Below are positions 54,529 through 63,844 of a stretch of 64,000 nt of DNA, in pieces. The notes beneath the pieces are model-generated. The model made no database searches. It saw nothing but the letters and a program-made list of their open reading frames with translations, and was not told the origin of the DNA. Made by a program: the position numbers and the translations under genes. Source of the DNA: Texcoconibacillus texcoconensis (GTDB lineage: Bacteria > Bacillota > Bacilli > Bacillales > Salisediminibacteriaceae); the NCBI RefSeq assembly GCF_014202575.1, contig NZ_JACHHB010000003.1, positions 140,103 through 204,102 on the forward strand. Direction: 5' to 3'. Position 1 is the stretch's first letter. Each line of letters begins with the position of its first letter.

Positions 54529-55113
54529 GTGACTCAACTACATGACATTTTGAAGCATAATGAAGCATTTGTGAACGATGAAAAATATGCGTCATACAAA
54601 ACGACAAAATTTCCCGACAAAAAAATCGTCCTATTAACGTGTATGGACACGCGCTTAACAGATTTGTTGCCCCAAGCAATGAACATCCATCACGGTGAAG
54701 CTAAGGTGATCAAAAATGCTGGCGCCACGATTGATCACCGATACGGTAGTGTCATGCGTAGCATCCTTGTTGCCATTTATGAACTTGGTGCCGACGAAGT
54801 TTTTATCGTTGGCCACCACGGATGCGGCATGTCCGGTTTATCATCTGAATCTGTTTTATCAAAGGCGAAAGATCGCGGCATTCTAAATGAAACAATTTCT
54901 GAACTGTCTTCTGATAAGAATATTGATATGCAAACATGGTTGTCTGGCTTTGAATCTGTTGAGGAAAACGTTAAGCAAAGTGTCGAAATGGTGTGTGAAC
55001 ACCCGCTACTACCACAAGGAACAACCGTTCACGGCCTTGTTATTTGTCCTGAAACTGGACGTCTAGACGTCATTGTAAGTGGGGGAGAAAGCCTCCAGCA
55101 ACCATCTATTTAA
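54529..55113 (+). CDS. ytiB: Beta-class carbonic anhydrase YtiB
   Basis: Zinc enzyme interconverting carbon dioxide and bicarbonate. The 194 residues contain the first zinc-site motif CMDTRL (about residues 37-42) and HHGCGM (about 97-102) carrying the second His and Cys. The GTG start at 54529 lies behind GGGAGGGGAG, clearly better than any inner start. It follows ytqB by 22 bp and is probably in the same transcript. Confidence 0.92.
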   Translation: MTQLHDILKHNEAFVNDEKYASYKTTKFPDKKIVLLTCMDTRLTDLLPQAMNIHHGEAKVIKNAGATIDHRYGSVMRSILVAIYELGADEVFIVGHHGCGMSGLSSESVLSKAKDRGILNETISELSSDKNIDMQTWLSGFESVEENVKQSVEMVCEHPLLPQGTTVHGLVICPETGRLDVIVSGGESLQQPSI

Positions 55114-55137
55114 TTAAGAAACACACTTTTTCATAGC

Positions 55138-55190
55138 GGGATGCCATCGGATAAGGTCCTTCCTTTTGATCGACATCCCCTCTTTTTTTA
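55138..55190 (+). terminator. Terminator of ytiB, overlapping the end of ytpB
   Basis: GGGATG (55138-55143) pairs with CATCCC (55174-55179), then CTCTTTTTTT. The T tract holds the ytpB stop codon on the other strand. Confidence 0.7.
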
Positions 55191-56249
55191 AGTTTTACTT
55201 TTTCTCCGATACATCCAACCATTAACATAGAAGAATATAGATGGTGCCCCGCCATTACGAAGTAACGCCTTCCCCTGCTTTTCAAGTGTTGGATTACGTT
55301 TGACTTTCTCATCAGCTAAGTAAATCGCAAGTAAACCTTTATTAATCAGTCTATGAAAAGATGCATCAGGTAAACGAGCAATACTTTTTTCTGCATTCTC
55401 AGCAAATATTTGCATTCGTGCAATCATGTCCTCATCATCTTCATAGTAAAAACAAAAATTCAAGTCCCCGCCTGCCTTGTCTTCTTCTTGATCAATAAAG
55501 TAATCCATGAGAATATGCAAACCTTGCACCCACGGAAAGTAGCCGTTTTTTATTACATCGACTGAAGAAGGGGAAAAATCTTCGTTTGCAGCATAAGCTG
55601 TCAAACAAAATATCCCTAACGTAGACCCTGTACACGCACCAAACTCGTACCAACGCATCGGTGAAATATGCTCTTTGTTTGACTCAAACCATGCTTTCAA
55701 TTTCGAGACACGCTTATCAGGGTGAATATGCTTATAAACTTGTAAGTCAGCATAGTAGCTCGCTAATTCAAGGTTCGCTTTGCGAACAGACTCATAGTTC
55801 GGCAGTGCACTCACTGTATTTTGACACGTTTGAACAAGAGATTGTAAATATCCACCATCCTCTTGTTCTGCACGAAAGCGATAATAATCTTCAGTAGGAG
55901 CCCCTGGTGTTAACGCATGTGTCATTGATTCATGAAGAGCTCGAAAATCATACGGATCCATCGATGTACTCCTGTCACACAAATTGTCCAGATAGTCGCT
56001 AATCGTTTGATATGCGACGATAAAACGAATCACATCATCGATTTTTTCTCCTGCCAACAGTCCGTAGACGGCGCCTCCTTCACAATGAAAGGTTTTTGTT
56101 TCAATACTTAATAACGCTTGTTTTCTTAATTCCTCATCAGGAATGCGTAACGCAAAAGCCTTCCACTCTTCTAAATATGCATGAACGCGTGGAATAACTT
56201 GTTTATAAATTCGATACATGAGCGTCCAAGATTTCGTTGGTACCTTCAC
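55188..56249 (-). CDS. ytpB: Tetraprenyl-beta-curcumene synthase YtpB
   Basis: Class I-like terpene synthase of the DUF2600 family; in B. subtilis YtpB cyclises tetraprenyl diphosphate to tetraprenyl-beta-curcumene, the precursor of C35 terpenes (sesquarterpenes). The 353-residue protein is mostly helical, with acidic stretches DDVIRF and DYLDNLCDR (about 80-100) that are candidates for metal binding. Start GTG 56249 follows GGAGG with about 11 nt. The gene ends next to ytiB and follows ytpA, as in B. subtilis. Confidence 0.9.
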   Translation of the reverse strand: MKVPTKSWTLMYRIYKQVIPRVHAYLEEWKAFALRIPDEELRKQALLSIETKTFHCEGGAVYGLLAGEKIDDVIRFIVAYQTISDYLDNLCDRSTSMDPYDFRALHESMTHALTPGAPTEDYYRFRAEQEDGGYLQSLVQTCQNTVSALPNYESVRKANLELASYYADLQVYKHIHPDKRVSKLKAWFESNKEHISPMRWYEFGACTGSTLGIFCLTAYAANEDFSPSSVDVIKNGYFPWVQGLHILMDYFIDQEEDKAGGDLNFCFYYEDDEDMIARMQIFAENAEKSIARLPDASFHRLINKGLLAIYLADEKVKRNPTLEKQGKALLRNGGAPSIFFYVNGWMYRRKSKT

Positions 56250-56293
56250 AGTGAAACCAGCCTCCAATATGATCTAATCGTTCAAGTTTTCAT

Positions 56294-57079
56294 TCATGGT
56301 GTATGTAAATCAACAAATGTTTGCATATACCGAAAGACATCTTCTTTTTCTGGCTCATTCAACACTTCATGATACAGTCCGTCCCACTCCTTGTACCATT
56401 TATCTTTCAAGTGTAAAGAATCAAACCATTTATTCACATCATGTTTATTAACAATTCGGTCGTCTCCTGCTTGTAAAACGAGCAGCGGTAGATCTGGAAA
56501 GGTCGTAACACGTTCTTTGGCTTGTTTCATCGCTCTCTCTAACTCACGGTACCAACGAACACTCACTTTTTTGACAAGTAACGTATCAGCTTCATCTCGC
56601 TTTCGCATATTCTCATCTCTCGTACCACTACCTGCATCCAAGCCCGAACTGAACCGTACACTTGGTGCAATACGATTAAAAACGTTCCCTGCCGCTTTCT
56701 TTGCAAGTGATGGTGGATTCAACAAACCTAAACATGGAGAAGACAAAATGATACCATCCACGTCAGGATGATGAGCCTCTAAATAATGAATCGTAATGAG
56801 CCCGCCCATGCTATGCCCAAAAAGAAAAGTAGGTAACGCAAACGGTCGAGCTGCGTCTAACCATTTACTTATTTGCGCAGTATACTGGTCAAACGAATCA
56901 ATGTGTCCACGCTTCCCCTTCGTTGTACCTTGACCAGGTAAATCACCCATAACAACATGAAATCCTTGTTCATTCAGGCGCTCTATGACCCAGTTATAAC
57001 GACGGTGATATTCACCTGCACCATGGACAAGAACAAAAACACCTTTTGGTTTTTCTGTACTTGTTTTCCAAATCCACAT
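56294..57079 (-). CDS. ytpA: Alpha/beta hydrolase YtpA (lysophospholipase family)
   Basis: Serine hydrolase of 261 residues. The oxyanion region is VLVHGAGEYHRRY (about 17-29), nucleophile elbow FGHSMGG (Ser near 95) and a late acid/His pair (QAGDDRIV near 203 and GLYHEVLNE near 233). B. subtilis YtpA is a phospholipase linked to bacilysocin formation. Start ATG 57079 has AAGGGAG; the upstream frame to 57136 has no site. Same strand as ytpB, 44 bp apart. Confidence 0.9.
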   Translation of the reverse strand: MWIWKTSTEKPKGVFVLVHGAGEYHRRYNWVIERLNEQGFHVVMGDLPGQGTTKGKRGHIDSFDQYTAQISKWLDAARPFALPTFLFGHSMGGLITIHYLEAHHPDVDGIILSSPCLGLLNPPSLAKKAAGNVFNRIAPSVRFSSGLDAGSGTRDENMRKRDEADTLLVKKVSVRWYRELERAMKQAKERVTTFPDLPLLVLQAGDDRIVNKHDVNKWFDSLHLKDKWYKEWDGLYHEVLNEPEKEDVFRYMQTFVDLHTP

Positions 57080-57238
57080 AACGTTCGTCTCCCTTCTTAA
57101 ACAAAGCATCCATTCTTTTCCTTTTGCAAGTCGCAATCCCTTCCATCCGATGTAAATGATTGTTTACTCAAAGATAACTATTTCCTTTGTTTTCCTATTT
57201 TGTTACACTTTAAAAAACACGTAATGAAGGAGGATAAC

Positions 57239-57772
57239 ATGGCCAATATTTATCCATACCAAAATCAGTGGCCCGCTATCTCAGAGCAGAGTTTTGTCGC
57301 TGACCATGTCGTCATTACAGGAAACGTCTCTATCGCAGAAGATGCGAACATATGGTTCAATACTGTCATTCGCGGCGATGTCTCTCCTACAATCATTGAA
57401 AAAAAAGTGAATATTCAAGACCAATGCACTTTACACCAAAGTCCAAACCTCCCCCTTCATCTTGAAGAAGGCGTTTCGGTTGGTCATCAATGCTTATTAC
57501 ATAGTTGCACTGTCAAAAAGAACGCGCTTATTGGCATGGGGTCTATCGTTTTAGACGGTGCCGAAATTGGTGAAGGAGCACTCATTGGTGCTGGTAGCCT
57601 TATACCTAAAGGTAAAAAAATCCCTCCAAAAACGTTAGCATTTGGACGCCCAGCCAAAGTGATTCGTGATTTAAATGAAGCAGACTTAGATGAGATGAAA
57701 AGAATTCGTGAGCAATATGTCATGCGAGGAAAAGAATATAAAGAAACGATGAAACAACAATCGCATAAATAA
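57239..57772 (+). CDS. ytoA: Gamma-carbonic-anhydrase-like hexapeptide protein YtoA
   Basis: Left-handed beta-helix protein of 177 residues made of hexapeptide repeats (VVITGNVSIAEDANIWFNTVIRGD etc., described by position 20-45). Three His (in QCTLHQ, GHQCLLHS) match gamma-CA metal sites, and the domain ends in GRPAKVIRDL. True carbonic anhydrase activity of YtoA is not established. Start ATG 57239 is behind GAAGGAGG; the frame could extend to 57200 without a site. Confidence 0.9.
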   Translation: MANIYPYQNQWPAISEQSFVADHVVITGNVSIAEDANIWFNTVIRGDVSPTIIEKKVNIQDQCTLHQSPNLPLHLEEGVSVGHQCLLHSCTVKKNALIGMGSIVLDGAEIGEGALIGAGSLIPKGKKIPPKTLAFGRPAKVIRDLNEADLDEMKRIREQYVMRGKEYKETMKQQSHK

Positions 57773-57790
57773 AACACATAAAACCTATAA

Positions 57791-57875
57791 AGAAAAGGGT
57801 CACTCCCACACCTACATACACAGTTTACCATCGACCGTGATGTTGTTGCGGGAAGTAGACCCTCTCTTTCTTTAA
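57791..57875. terminator. Terminator region between ytoA and metK
   Basis: AAAGAAAAGGGTC near 57789-57802 pairs with GACCCTCTCTTTCTTT near 57858-57873 around a long loop that has some internal pairing. It could serve both convergent genes. Confidence 0.6.
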
Positions 57876-57879
57876 TTGA

Positions 57880-59085
57880 TTATATTCTATTCGCTGCCTC
57901 TTCTTTCAATACAGAAGCACGATCTGTTCTCTCCCAAGGTAATTCAATATCAGTACGTCCGAAGTGACCGTAAGCAGCTGTCTGACGATAAATCGGTCGA
58001 CGAAGATCCAACATTTTAATGATTCCCGCTGGACGCAAGTCAAAATGCGTACGAACGAGGTCAATTAAAATGTCTTCAGAAACTTGGCCTGTACCAAATG
58101 TATCGATTGAAATCGAGACTGGTTGTGCAACACCAATCGCATAGGCAAGTTGTACTTCACAACGATCAGCTAGTTCAGCAGCGACAATATTTTTCGCTAC
58201 GTAACGAGCAGCGTACGCTGCAGAACGGTCCACTTTTGTGGCATCTTTACCGGAAAATGCACCACCACCGTGACGAGCATAACCACCATACGTATCTACG
58301 ATAATTTTACGCCCTGTTAACCCTGCATCTCCTTGTGGACCACCGATGACAAAACGACCTGTTGGATTAATGAAGAACTTCGTGTCCTCATCAATTAAAT
58401 TTTCAGGCACGATCGGATAAATCACATGCTCTTGAATGTCCTTTTTAATTTTCTCCAAACCAACATCTGGATGGTGTTGCGTAGAAAGGACAATCGTATC
58501 GATTCGTTTCGGTCCACCATGTTCATCATATTCTACAGTTACTTGTGTTTTTCCGTCTGGACGCAAATAACTAAGCGTTTCGTTTTTGCGAACTTCACTA
58601 AGTCTACGAGCCATCTGATGAGAAAGAGAAATCGGTAACGGCATTAACTCTGGTGTTTGATTGTCTGCATAACCAAACATCAACCCTTGGTCACCCGCGC
58701 CAATCGCTTCAATTTCCTCATCTGTCATTTGGCCTTCTCTAGCTTCTAATGCTTTGTCTACGCCTTGGGCAATGTCTGGCGACTGTTCATCAATCGAAGT
58801 AAGAACAGCACACATCTCATAGTCGAAACCGTACTTCGCTCGTGTATAACCAATATCCTTTACCGTATCACGAACAATTTTTTGTATATCAACATACGTA
58901 GTCGTGCTAATTTCACCAGCGACAAGAACAAGGCCAGTATTGACGGAGGTTTCGCAAGCAACTCGAGCATTGGGGTCATTTTTCATAATTTCATCGAGAA
59001 TCGCATCAGAGATTTGATCGCACATCTTATCAGGATGGCCTTCAGTTACTGATTCAGAAGTAAAAAGACGACGTTTTTCTGTCAC
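57880..59085 (-). CDS. metK: S-adenosylmethionine synthetase
   Basis: Makes SAM from methionine and ATP in the cytoplasm. The 401 residues carry [21 protein letters not shown] (near residue 9; described by position because it is longer than 20), the [12 protein letters not shown] motif (near 122) and [23 protein letters not shown] (near 275). The start is GTG 59085 behind GGAGG. It is controlled by an S-box (SAM) riboswitch and its own promoter, so it should be shut down when SAM is plentiful. Confidence 0.97.
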   Translation of the reverse strand: MTEKRRLFTSESVTEGHPDKMCDQISDAILDEIMKNDPNARVACETSVNTGLVLVAGEISTTTYVDIQKIVRDTVKDIGYTRAKYGFDYEMCAVLTSIDEQSPDIAQGVDKALEAREGQMTDEEIEAIGAGDQGLMFGYADNQTPELMPLPISLSHQMARRLSEVRKNETLSYLRPDGKTQVTVEYDEHGGPKRIDTIVLSTQHHPDVGLEKIKKDIQEHVIYPIVPENLIDEDTKFFINPTGRFVIGGPQGDAGLTGRKIIVDTYGGYARHGGGAFSGKDATKVDRSAAYAARYVAKNIVAAELADRCEVQLAYAIGVAQPVSISIDTFGTGQVSEDILIDLVRTHFDLRPAGIIKMLDLRRPIYRQTAAYGHFGRTDIELPWERTDRASVLKEEAANRI

Positions 59086-59362
59086 AACATGTGACCTCCT
59101 TTTTCATATAAAGAAACGTGACTTGATTCCCTAGCTACATGGGCAAACGATGTTCAAAACTCATTCAAAAATGGTATCCATATATGGCGGAAATTCTCAT
59201 TTATGAAAATCACCAAATAAATGATATTTAAAAGAATAAAGAAAACTTGCCAAGTGGCAAGCCTCATTATATTTCATAACTAAGGCTAAGTAGCACATAT
59301 CATAGGGATGGCCGAAATATAGACATACACGACACGCTTCTCTTTTTTTCGCTCTGTCATTC

Positions 59363-59395
59363 ATGAAAAAACCTTTTCCAAGAGAGGAAAAGGTT
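59363..59395 (-). terminator. Riboswitch expression-platform terminator of metK
   Basis: AACCTTTTCC (from 59395, minus) pairs with GGAAAAGGTT (59378-59369), followed by TTTTTCATG. It sits after the S-box aptamer. Confidence 0.88.
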
Positions 59396-59412
59396 CGCAT
59401 TGTTCGCCTTTA

Positions 59413-59528
59413 GCCTCTTATCTTCAAGGCATTGAGCCTTGCAGGTTAGCACCGTTCACCTATATCTTTCCTAGTGATGGTTGCTGGGCTTCATTGGGCC
59501 TGTCCCTCCACCAGCTCAGGATAAGAGT
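59413..59528 (-). promoter_or_regulatory. S-box (SAM-I) riboswitch of metK
   Basis: The minus strand shows the SAM-I hallmarks: P1 CTCTTAT (59527-59521) with ATAAGAG (59421-59415), GGTGGAGGGAC, GGCCC...GAAGCCC, the kink-turn CAGCAACC, and GGTGCTAACC...GATAAGAGG. It lies between the promoter and a terminator upstream of metK, as known for Bacillus. Confidence 0.95.
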
Positions 59529-59542
59529 ATCCATTCGATAAA

Positions 59543-59571
59543 ATCATAACTCATGAACTAAAACATGTCAA
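59543..59571 (-). promoter_or_regulatory. Sigma-A promoter for metK
   Basis: Perfect TTGACA (59571-59566), 17 bp, TATGAT (59548-59543). The riboswitch begins 14 bp on. The IS element begins only 53 bp upstream, so the promoter is intact. Confidence 0.8.
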
Positions 59572-59683
59572 CCTAACCCAAGTAAATGATTGTGTCAACC
59601 ATTTGTGGGAGCTTTCTAACGAAGAACCCTCTTTTATCTTTTTTACTGTTTTCTAAAAGGTTGTTAATTTTAAATAAGGTACT

Positions 59684-59808
59684 ATGCGAATCCGTTACAG
59701 GCGGACGCTTTCCGCGGGCAACGCTTCAGCTTCCTCGGGAAACCCACCCTGCGGGATCTTCAGCTGTTGCTTTTCCCGCTGGAGTCGCCGCCTTTCACTC
59801 CTTCGCAT
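59684..59808. repeat. GC-rich imperfect palindrome of about 125 bp (REP/MITE-like)
   Basis: ATGCGAA (59684-59690) and TTCGCAT (59802-59808) bound a region where GGCGG faces CCGCC and GCGGG faces CCCGC; base composition is far higher in G+C than around. It contains GGCGGACGC TTTCCGCGGGC, a stretch I recall as a common intergenic repeat in alkaliphilic Bacillaceae. It has no coding capacity. It lies inside the IS. Confidence 0.75.
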
Positions 59809-59842
59809 GACGAAAAAAACAAGGAATACGAATAAATGAATC

Positions 59843-59868
59843 CATTTTTAACGCTTGGTGATAGCGTT
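59843..59868 (-). terminator. Hairpin after the transposase gene
   Basis: AACGCT (59868-59863, minus) pairs with AGCGTT (59855-59850), then AAAAATGG. Outer GAATGAA/TTCATTC can extend it. Weak T tract. Confidence 0.4.
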
Positions 59869-59911
59869 TTCTTTCATTCATAGTAGGTTTCCTTTCTAGT
59901 CAACACATTTT

Positions 59912-61270
59912 TTAAAATCCTTTTAGTCCTTTTAATGCTCCTATTACTGGTTTTCCAATGGCATGTTGTAAATAACCGATATTGTTACGGATAGCTTCTG
60001 GGGCACTGTCTTTAAGCTTTTCGACAAAGTATTTTGGGGGCTTTGCCTCTTTTTCTTTATTCCTTTCTTCTTGGTGATCCTGTGACTGTTTTAATTTCCC
60101 TTGAAGCGTTTTAATCTCCAAATGATCTTTTAAAGCCACCATGACATCAATAAATTTATCAAGGCCTCTTGTACTCCAACTGCGGCCATTCTTCAAACGT
60201 TTTGCAAAGACACTCATTGTGCCTTCGGCACTTCCCATAGGGCGGAAGCCCTCTGTATTCATCCCTTTTTCTTTTAGCTTCTCACGGTAATCATCAAGTG
60301 CTTCGGGGTATTGAGAGAGTTGATTGATTAGCTCTTCTAACCGCTCTTCTTTCTTTTCATTGTCGATGGTTCCTACCGCACTGTTTAACTCCACCATAAA
60401 GCCTTCCACGTCATAATTTGCGAGTTTCTTTCTGATCGAACGGTATCTTGAGTGGTTACGAAAAATCCTCTGTACTTCTCGAGCAATATGGAAACGGTCA
60501 ATGACAAATGTCGCATTATGCTGAAAGTATTCTCGACAAGCCGTGATCCACTTAGCACCATCACCATTAATAACTAAGTGGTGTTTTGTTGGATCATATT
60601 CGTAGGTGTCCATAAGAAAGTCCTCAAAGGACTCCCAGAATGGACGGTTATCCTTATGAATATAATGGCGCTTTTTAACTAGATTTGTCCGTTTACCATT
60701 CACTTCCCAACCTTGGTGTACGCTTGCGATCTTAATTTCTTTCCCTTTTTTGTTTTTCTCCTGACTTTTCGTGTATAAGCCATCTACCTCAACGAAGAGA
60801 ACATCTTGTTCAAGTGGCTCTGGATCTTTCGGGACAACCTCTGTATTTAACAATTGTTGTCGAATAGCTTCATGACTAATAACTGGATATCCAAGAAGTT
60901 TCTCTAACGCATGGCTCGCTTGACGATATGATACACCGGTGACAGACAATTCTATAGCCATATCTTGAACCACTGGACTCATTCCTTTGTTTCCATCAAA
61001 CGCCAAATAACGATCAAGAAGGTAAACGTACTCTCCAGTTTCACGATCCTTATAATAATTCCGTTTTAACTCTACACAGCCATACACAGATTCAAACCGT
61101 AGGTTTCTTTTATCTTTTAACTGAAAGCGATTCTTGTCCCTTGATTCTGCAATTAATTCATCATACTCAATTAAAATTTGAGCCATTAACTGAGCAAAAC
61201 TTTCCCTTAAAGTTTGAAAGGTAATTTGTTCTAACTCTTTCATTGTGATGTTAGGTATGATATCTTTCAT
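59912..61270 (-). CDS. ISLre2 family (UPF0236) transposase
   Basis: A 452-residue transposase of the ISLre2 group. The length, the N-terminal charged helical part (ESRDKNRFQLKDKRNLRFESVYG) and the catalytic-domain phrase VINGDGAKWITACREYF (near residue 240) match; probable acidic catalytic residues are in FVEVDGLY (near 164), INGDGA and a later Glu. It appears complete, without frameshift or internal stop, with GAAGGG before the ATG. It could still be active. Confidence 0.9.
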   Translation of the reverse strand: MKDIIPNITMKELEQITFQTLRESFAQLMAQILIEYDELIAESRDKNRFQLKDKRNLRFESVYGCVELKRNYYKDRETGEYVYLLDRYLAFDGNKGMSPVVQDMAIELSVTGVSYRQASHALEKLLGYPVISHEAIRQQLLNTEVVPKDPEPLEQDVLFVEVDGLYTKSQEKNKKGKEIKIASVHQGWEVNGKRTNLVKKRHYIHKDNRPFWESFEDFLMDTYEYDPTKHHLVINGDGAKWITACREYFQHNATFVIDRFHIAREVQRIFRNHSRYRSIRKKLANYDVEGFMVELNSAVGTIDNEKKEERLEELINQLSQYPEALDDYREKLKEKGMNTEGFRPMGSAEGTMSVFAKRLKNGRSWSTRGLDKFIDVMVALKDHLEIKTLQGKLKQSQDHQEERNKEKEAKPPKYFVEKLKDSAPEAIRNNIGYLQHAIGKPVIGALKGLKGF

Positions 61271-61381
61271 TTGAGGGCCCTTCCTTTTCTTAGTTAGTGT
61301 TTTAGGCGACTTTAACTATACAAAAGAGGGTCCTCTTTTTCATGAAATTTGCTTATAACCTACCGCGCTTCCGCTTGGTGG

Positions 61382-61425
61382 CCTTGATAATAACTGAGGA
61401 AGGAATACCTCAGTTATTATCAAGG
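61382..61425. repeat. Perfect 18-bp inverted repeat
   Basis: CCTTGATAATAACTGAGG (61382-61399) is exactly repaired by CCTCAGTTATTATCAAGG (61408-61425), leaving an 8-nt loop. It lies 50 bp outside the right end of the IS. No long T tract follows on either strand. Confidence 0.9.
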
Positions 61426-62059
61426 TTTACAATTTTCACCTTATTGTCCACTTTTTTCTCCCACAAACATTTTACTCATACCAAGTAAATAGATGGGTTT
61501 TATGAATTTCTTCATTAAACTATTTAAATATGTTAATTTGATTACAAAAAGTGCTAATTCATTCACACAAAATACATAATCATGTACGATAAAGTTAATG
61601 AAACTTAACAGAATGAGACAAGTGTCCACTGAATATGTTTAGCTTTTGCAATGCAACAACAAACCCACTTAATAAATATTATATCTCCTCTTAAAAATTA
61701 CTTTAAAAGAACTCACAAAATCACCCTCTACATTGAAGCTATGAACCAATACCTGTATTCAATTTTTGACGATAAGACGACGAAAAAAATTGCGTTATTA
61801 AAGTGTAATCAGTGTCTTGAAAAACACTTCCACCGCTGTCTTCTCAGGTTTTTTCGTGTGTTTGTGTGGACCTACAATCGGAGATCGATAAAAAAACAAA
61901 AGAATCACAAATTTTAGGTAAATTAATAGTATGATATATTATATAAATGTGTTATACTATTCAACGTAAATCATTATTACGTAATCACATGGTCCTTTAT
62001 CTTTATTTTATATCGGTCAACTACATTTACAGTAGTCATAAAATCATTTGAAGGGATGA
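61426..62059. other. AT-rich region upstream of pckA, no supported gene
   Basis: The 63-codon minus frame (61441-61629) and 88-codon plus frame (61651-61917) lack binding sites and read as non-coding. Near 61955-61962 GTTATACTATT gives a possible -10 (TATACT) for pckA; a good -35 is not evident. No cre or CcpN site could be assigned by eye. Confidence 0.5.
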
Positions 62060-63649
62060 ATGTTCATGAGTATGGTCCATTTTGAATCGGAAATCGAACA
62101 TCTCATTAGTAAAAAGGGTGTTCACGAAGATTTACCCGTTTCATTACTCGTCGAAAAATCACTGGAAAGAAAAGAAGGGATGTTAACAGAAACGGGGGCT
62201 TTACAAGTAACCACCGGTGCTTATACAGGTCGATCTCCTAAGGACCGATTTATTGTAGATGAGCCACCAAAGAATCACGAAATCGATTGGGGGCCGATTA
62301 ACCAGCCCATTGATGCTGACATATTCGAACGCCTCTACTTTAAGGTGATCGAATATTTAAAAACAAAAGACGACCTTTTTGTTCGACATGCATATGCAGG
62401 AGCTGATTCAGCTTACCGACTCCCGATTCGCGTTATTAATGAATACGCTTGGCATAACCTTTTTGCAGGTCAATTATTCATTCAACCTAAAGAGGAAGAA
62501 TTAGAGAACATTCTACCTGAATTTACTGTGATTCAAGCTCCTGGATTTAAAGCTGACCCTGAAATAGACGGTACACGTTCTGAAGCATTTGTGATGATCT
62601 CATTTGCCAAACGTACCATTCTTATTGGCGGCACAGAATATGCTGGTGAAATGAAAAAAGGGATTTTTTCTGTCATGAACGGACGGCTCCCTGATGAAAA
62701 TGTTTTACCTATGCATTGCTCAGCTAATGTTGGTGAAGAAGGAGATGTCGCTTTATTCTTCGGATTATCAGGTACTGGAAAAACAACCCTCTCTGCAGAT
62801 GAACAGCGACAATTAATCGGAGATGATGAGCACGCTTGGTCTGCTAATGGTGTTTTTAATATTGAAGGCGGGTGCTACGCAAAGTGCATTGGTCTCTCTA
62901 AAGAAAAAGAGCCACAAATTTATGATGCGATTAAATTCGGTGCTGTATTAGAAAATGTTGTTCTTGATCAACAGACGAGAATGCCTAACTATAATGATAA
63001 CACGTTAACTGAAAATACGCGGGCTGCATACCCACTTACATCAATTTCAAATACAATCACGCCAAGTATTGCAGGCCACCCAACAACGATCATCTTTCTT
63101 ACTGCTGATGCTTTCGGTGTGTTACCTCCGATTAGTGAATTAACAAGAGAACAAGCGATGTATCATTTCTTATCTGGATATACGAGTAAACTTGCAGGAA
63201 CAGAGCGCGGGGTCACCAAACCCGAAGCGACATTTTCAACGTGTTTCGGTTCACCATTTCTCCCGCTCCATGCGAATCGTTATGCCGAAATGCTTGGAGA
63301 AAAAATCGTTCAACATGATGCCAAAGTATTCCTTGTGAACACCGGTTGGTCTGGTGGTCCTTATGGTGAAGGTGAACGGATCAAACTTCGTTACACCCGT
63401 GCCATGATTCAAGCAGCATTATTAGGTGAACTAAATGATATGGAAACGAATATTGATCCTACGTTCAATGTGTCCGTTCCTCTTCATTGCCCAGGTGTTC
63501 CAGATGAAGTTCTTTGGCCTAGACTTACTTGGACAGATACAAACGCATATGATCAGAAAGCCAAAGAATTAGCCAATAAATTCAATGAAAACTTCAAAAA
63601 GTTTACAAGTATCTCTCCAGCAATCCAAGGGGCCGGCCCTAACGTATAA
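62060..63649 (+). CDS. pckA: Phosphoenolpyruvate carboxykinase (ATP)
   Basis: Gluconeogenic enzyme converting oxaloacetate and ATP to PEP and carbon dioxide. The 529 residues match B. subtilis PckA (527). The kinase loop [13 protein letters not shown] is at about residues 235-247, with [15 protein letters not shown] (about 52) and [10 protein letters not shown] (near 173). The start is 62060 or the ATG at 62066; GAAGGG precedes both at 4 or 10 nt. A terminator follows. Confidence 0.96.
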   Translation: MFMSMVHFESEIEHLISKKGVHEDLPVSLLVEKSLERKEGMLTETGALQVTTGAYTGRSPKDRFIVDEPPKNHEIDWGPINQPIDADIFERLYFKVIEYLKTKDDLFVRHAYAGADSAYRLPIRVINEYAWHNLFAGQLFIQPKEEELENILPEFTVIQAPGFKADPEIDGTRSEAFVMISFAKRTILIGGTEYAGEMKKGIFSVMNGRLPDENVLPMHCSANVGEEGDVALFFGLSGTGKTTLSADEQRQLIGDDEHAWSANGVFNIEGGCYAKCIGLSKEKEPQIYDAIKFGAVLENVVLDQQTRMPNYNDNTLTENTRAAYPLTSISNTITPSIAGHPTTIIFLTADAFGVLPPISELTREQAMYHFLSGYTSKLAGTERGVTKPEATFSTCFGSPFLPLHANRYAEMLGEKIVQHDAKVFLVNTGWSGGPYGEGERIKLRYTRAMIQAALLGELNDMETNIDPTFNVSVPLHCPGVPDEVLWPRLTWTDTNAYDQKAKELANKFNENFKKFTSISPAIQGAGPNV

Positions 63650-63672
63650 CTCACGGTCGAGTCGCTTTAATT

Positions 63673-63741
63673 AACACCCTTTCTTTGTAAATATGCACAC
63701 CTTTTTCGAAAGTGCATATAACAAAGGAGGGGTGTTTTTTT
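63673..63741 (+). terminator. Terminator of pckA
   Basis: AACACCCTTTCTTTGT pairs with ACAAAGGAGGGGTGTT with a bulge, a second hairpin ATGCACA..GTGCAT in the loop, then seven T. Confidence 0.8.
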
Positions 63742-63844
63742 ATAGCGAGTATGGTAAATGGATGATCTGCAATTCTTTCACACATTTAGGTACTTAATCA
63801 TAAACTAGGTTAGTAACTAAATCTAAGAAACAGGGGGAAAAACA

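Larger units (their letters stand above)
59624..61333. mobile_element. ISLre2-type insertion sequence (with nested palindromic repeat)
   Basis: Putative ends GAACCCTCTTTT (59624-59635) and AAAAGAGGGTCC (61322-61333) are inverted repeats at 11 of 12 positions, around an ISLre2-type transposase. The whole is 1710 bp, about 125 bp more than would be expected without the inner GC-rich palindrome. No target-site duplication was visible. It lies between the metK promoter and pckA. Ends are inferred from the repeat only. Confidence 0.7.

Noticed and set aside
59615-61342. Target-site duplication around the IS
   Set aside because: The 8-9 bases beside the two proposed ends do not match, so no duplication is claimed.
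61651-61917. 88-codon plus-strand ORF upstream of pckA
   Set aside because: No ribosome site, AT-rich composition and no recognisable fold; it lies in the flank of the IS.
63742-63844. TPP riboswitch before the binding-protein gene
   Set aside because: The 100-bp region lacks the CTGAGA and ACCTGA hallmarks.
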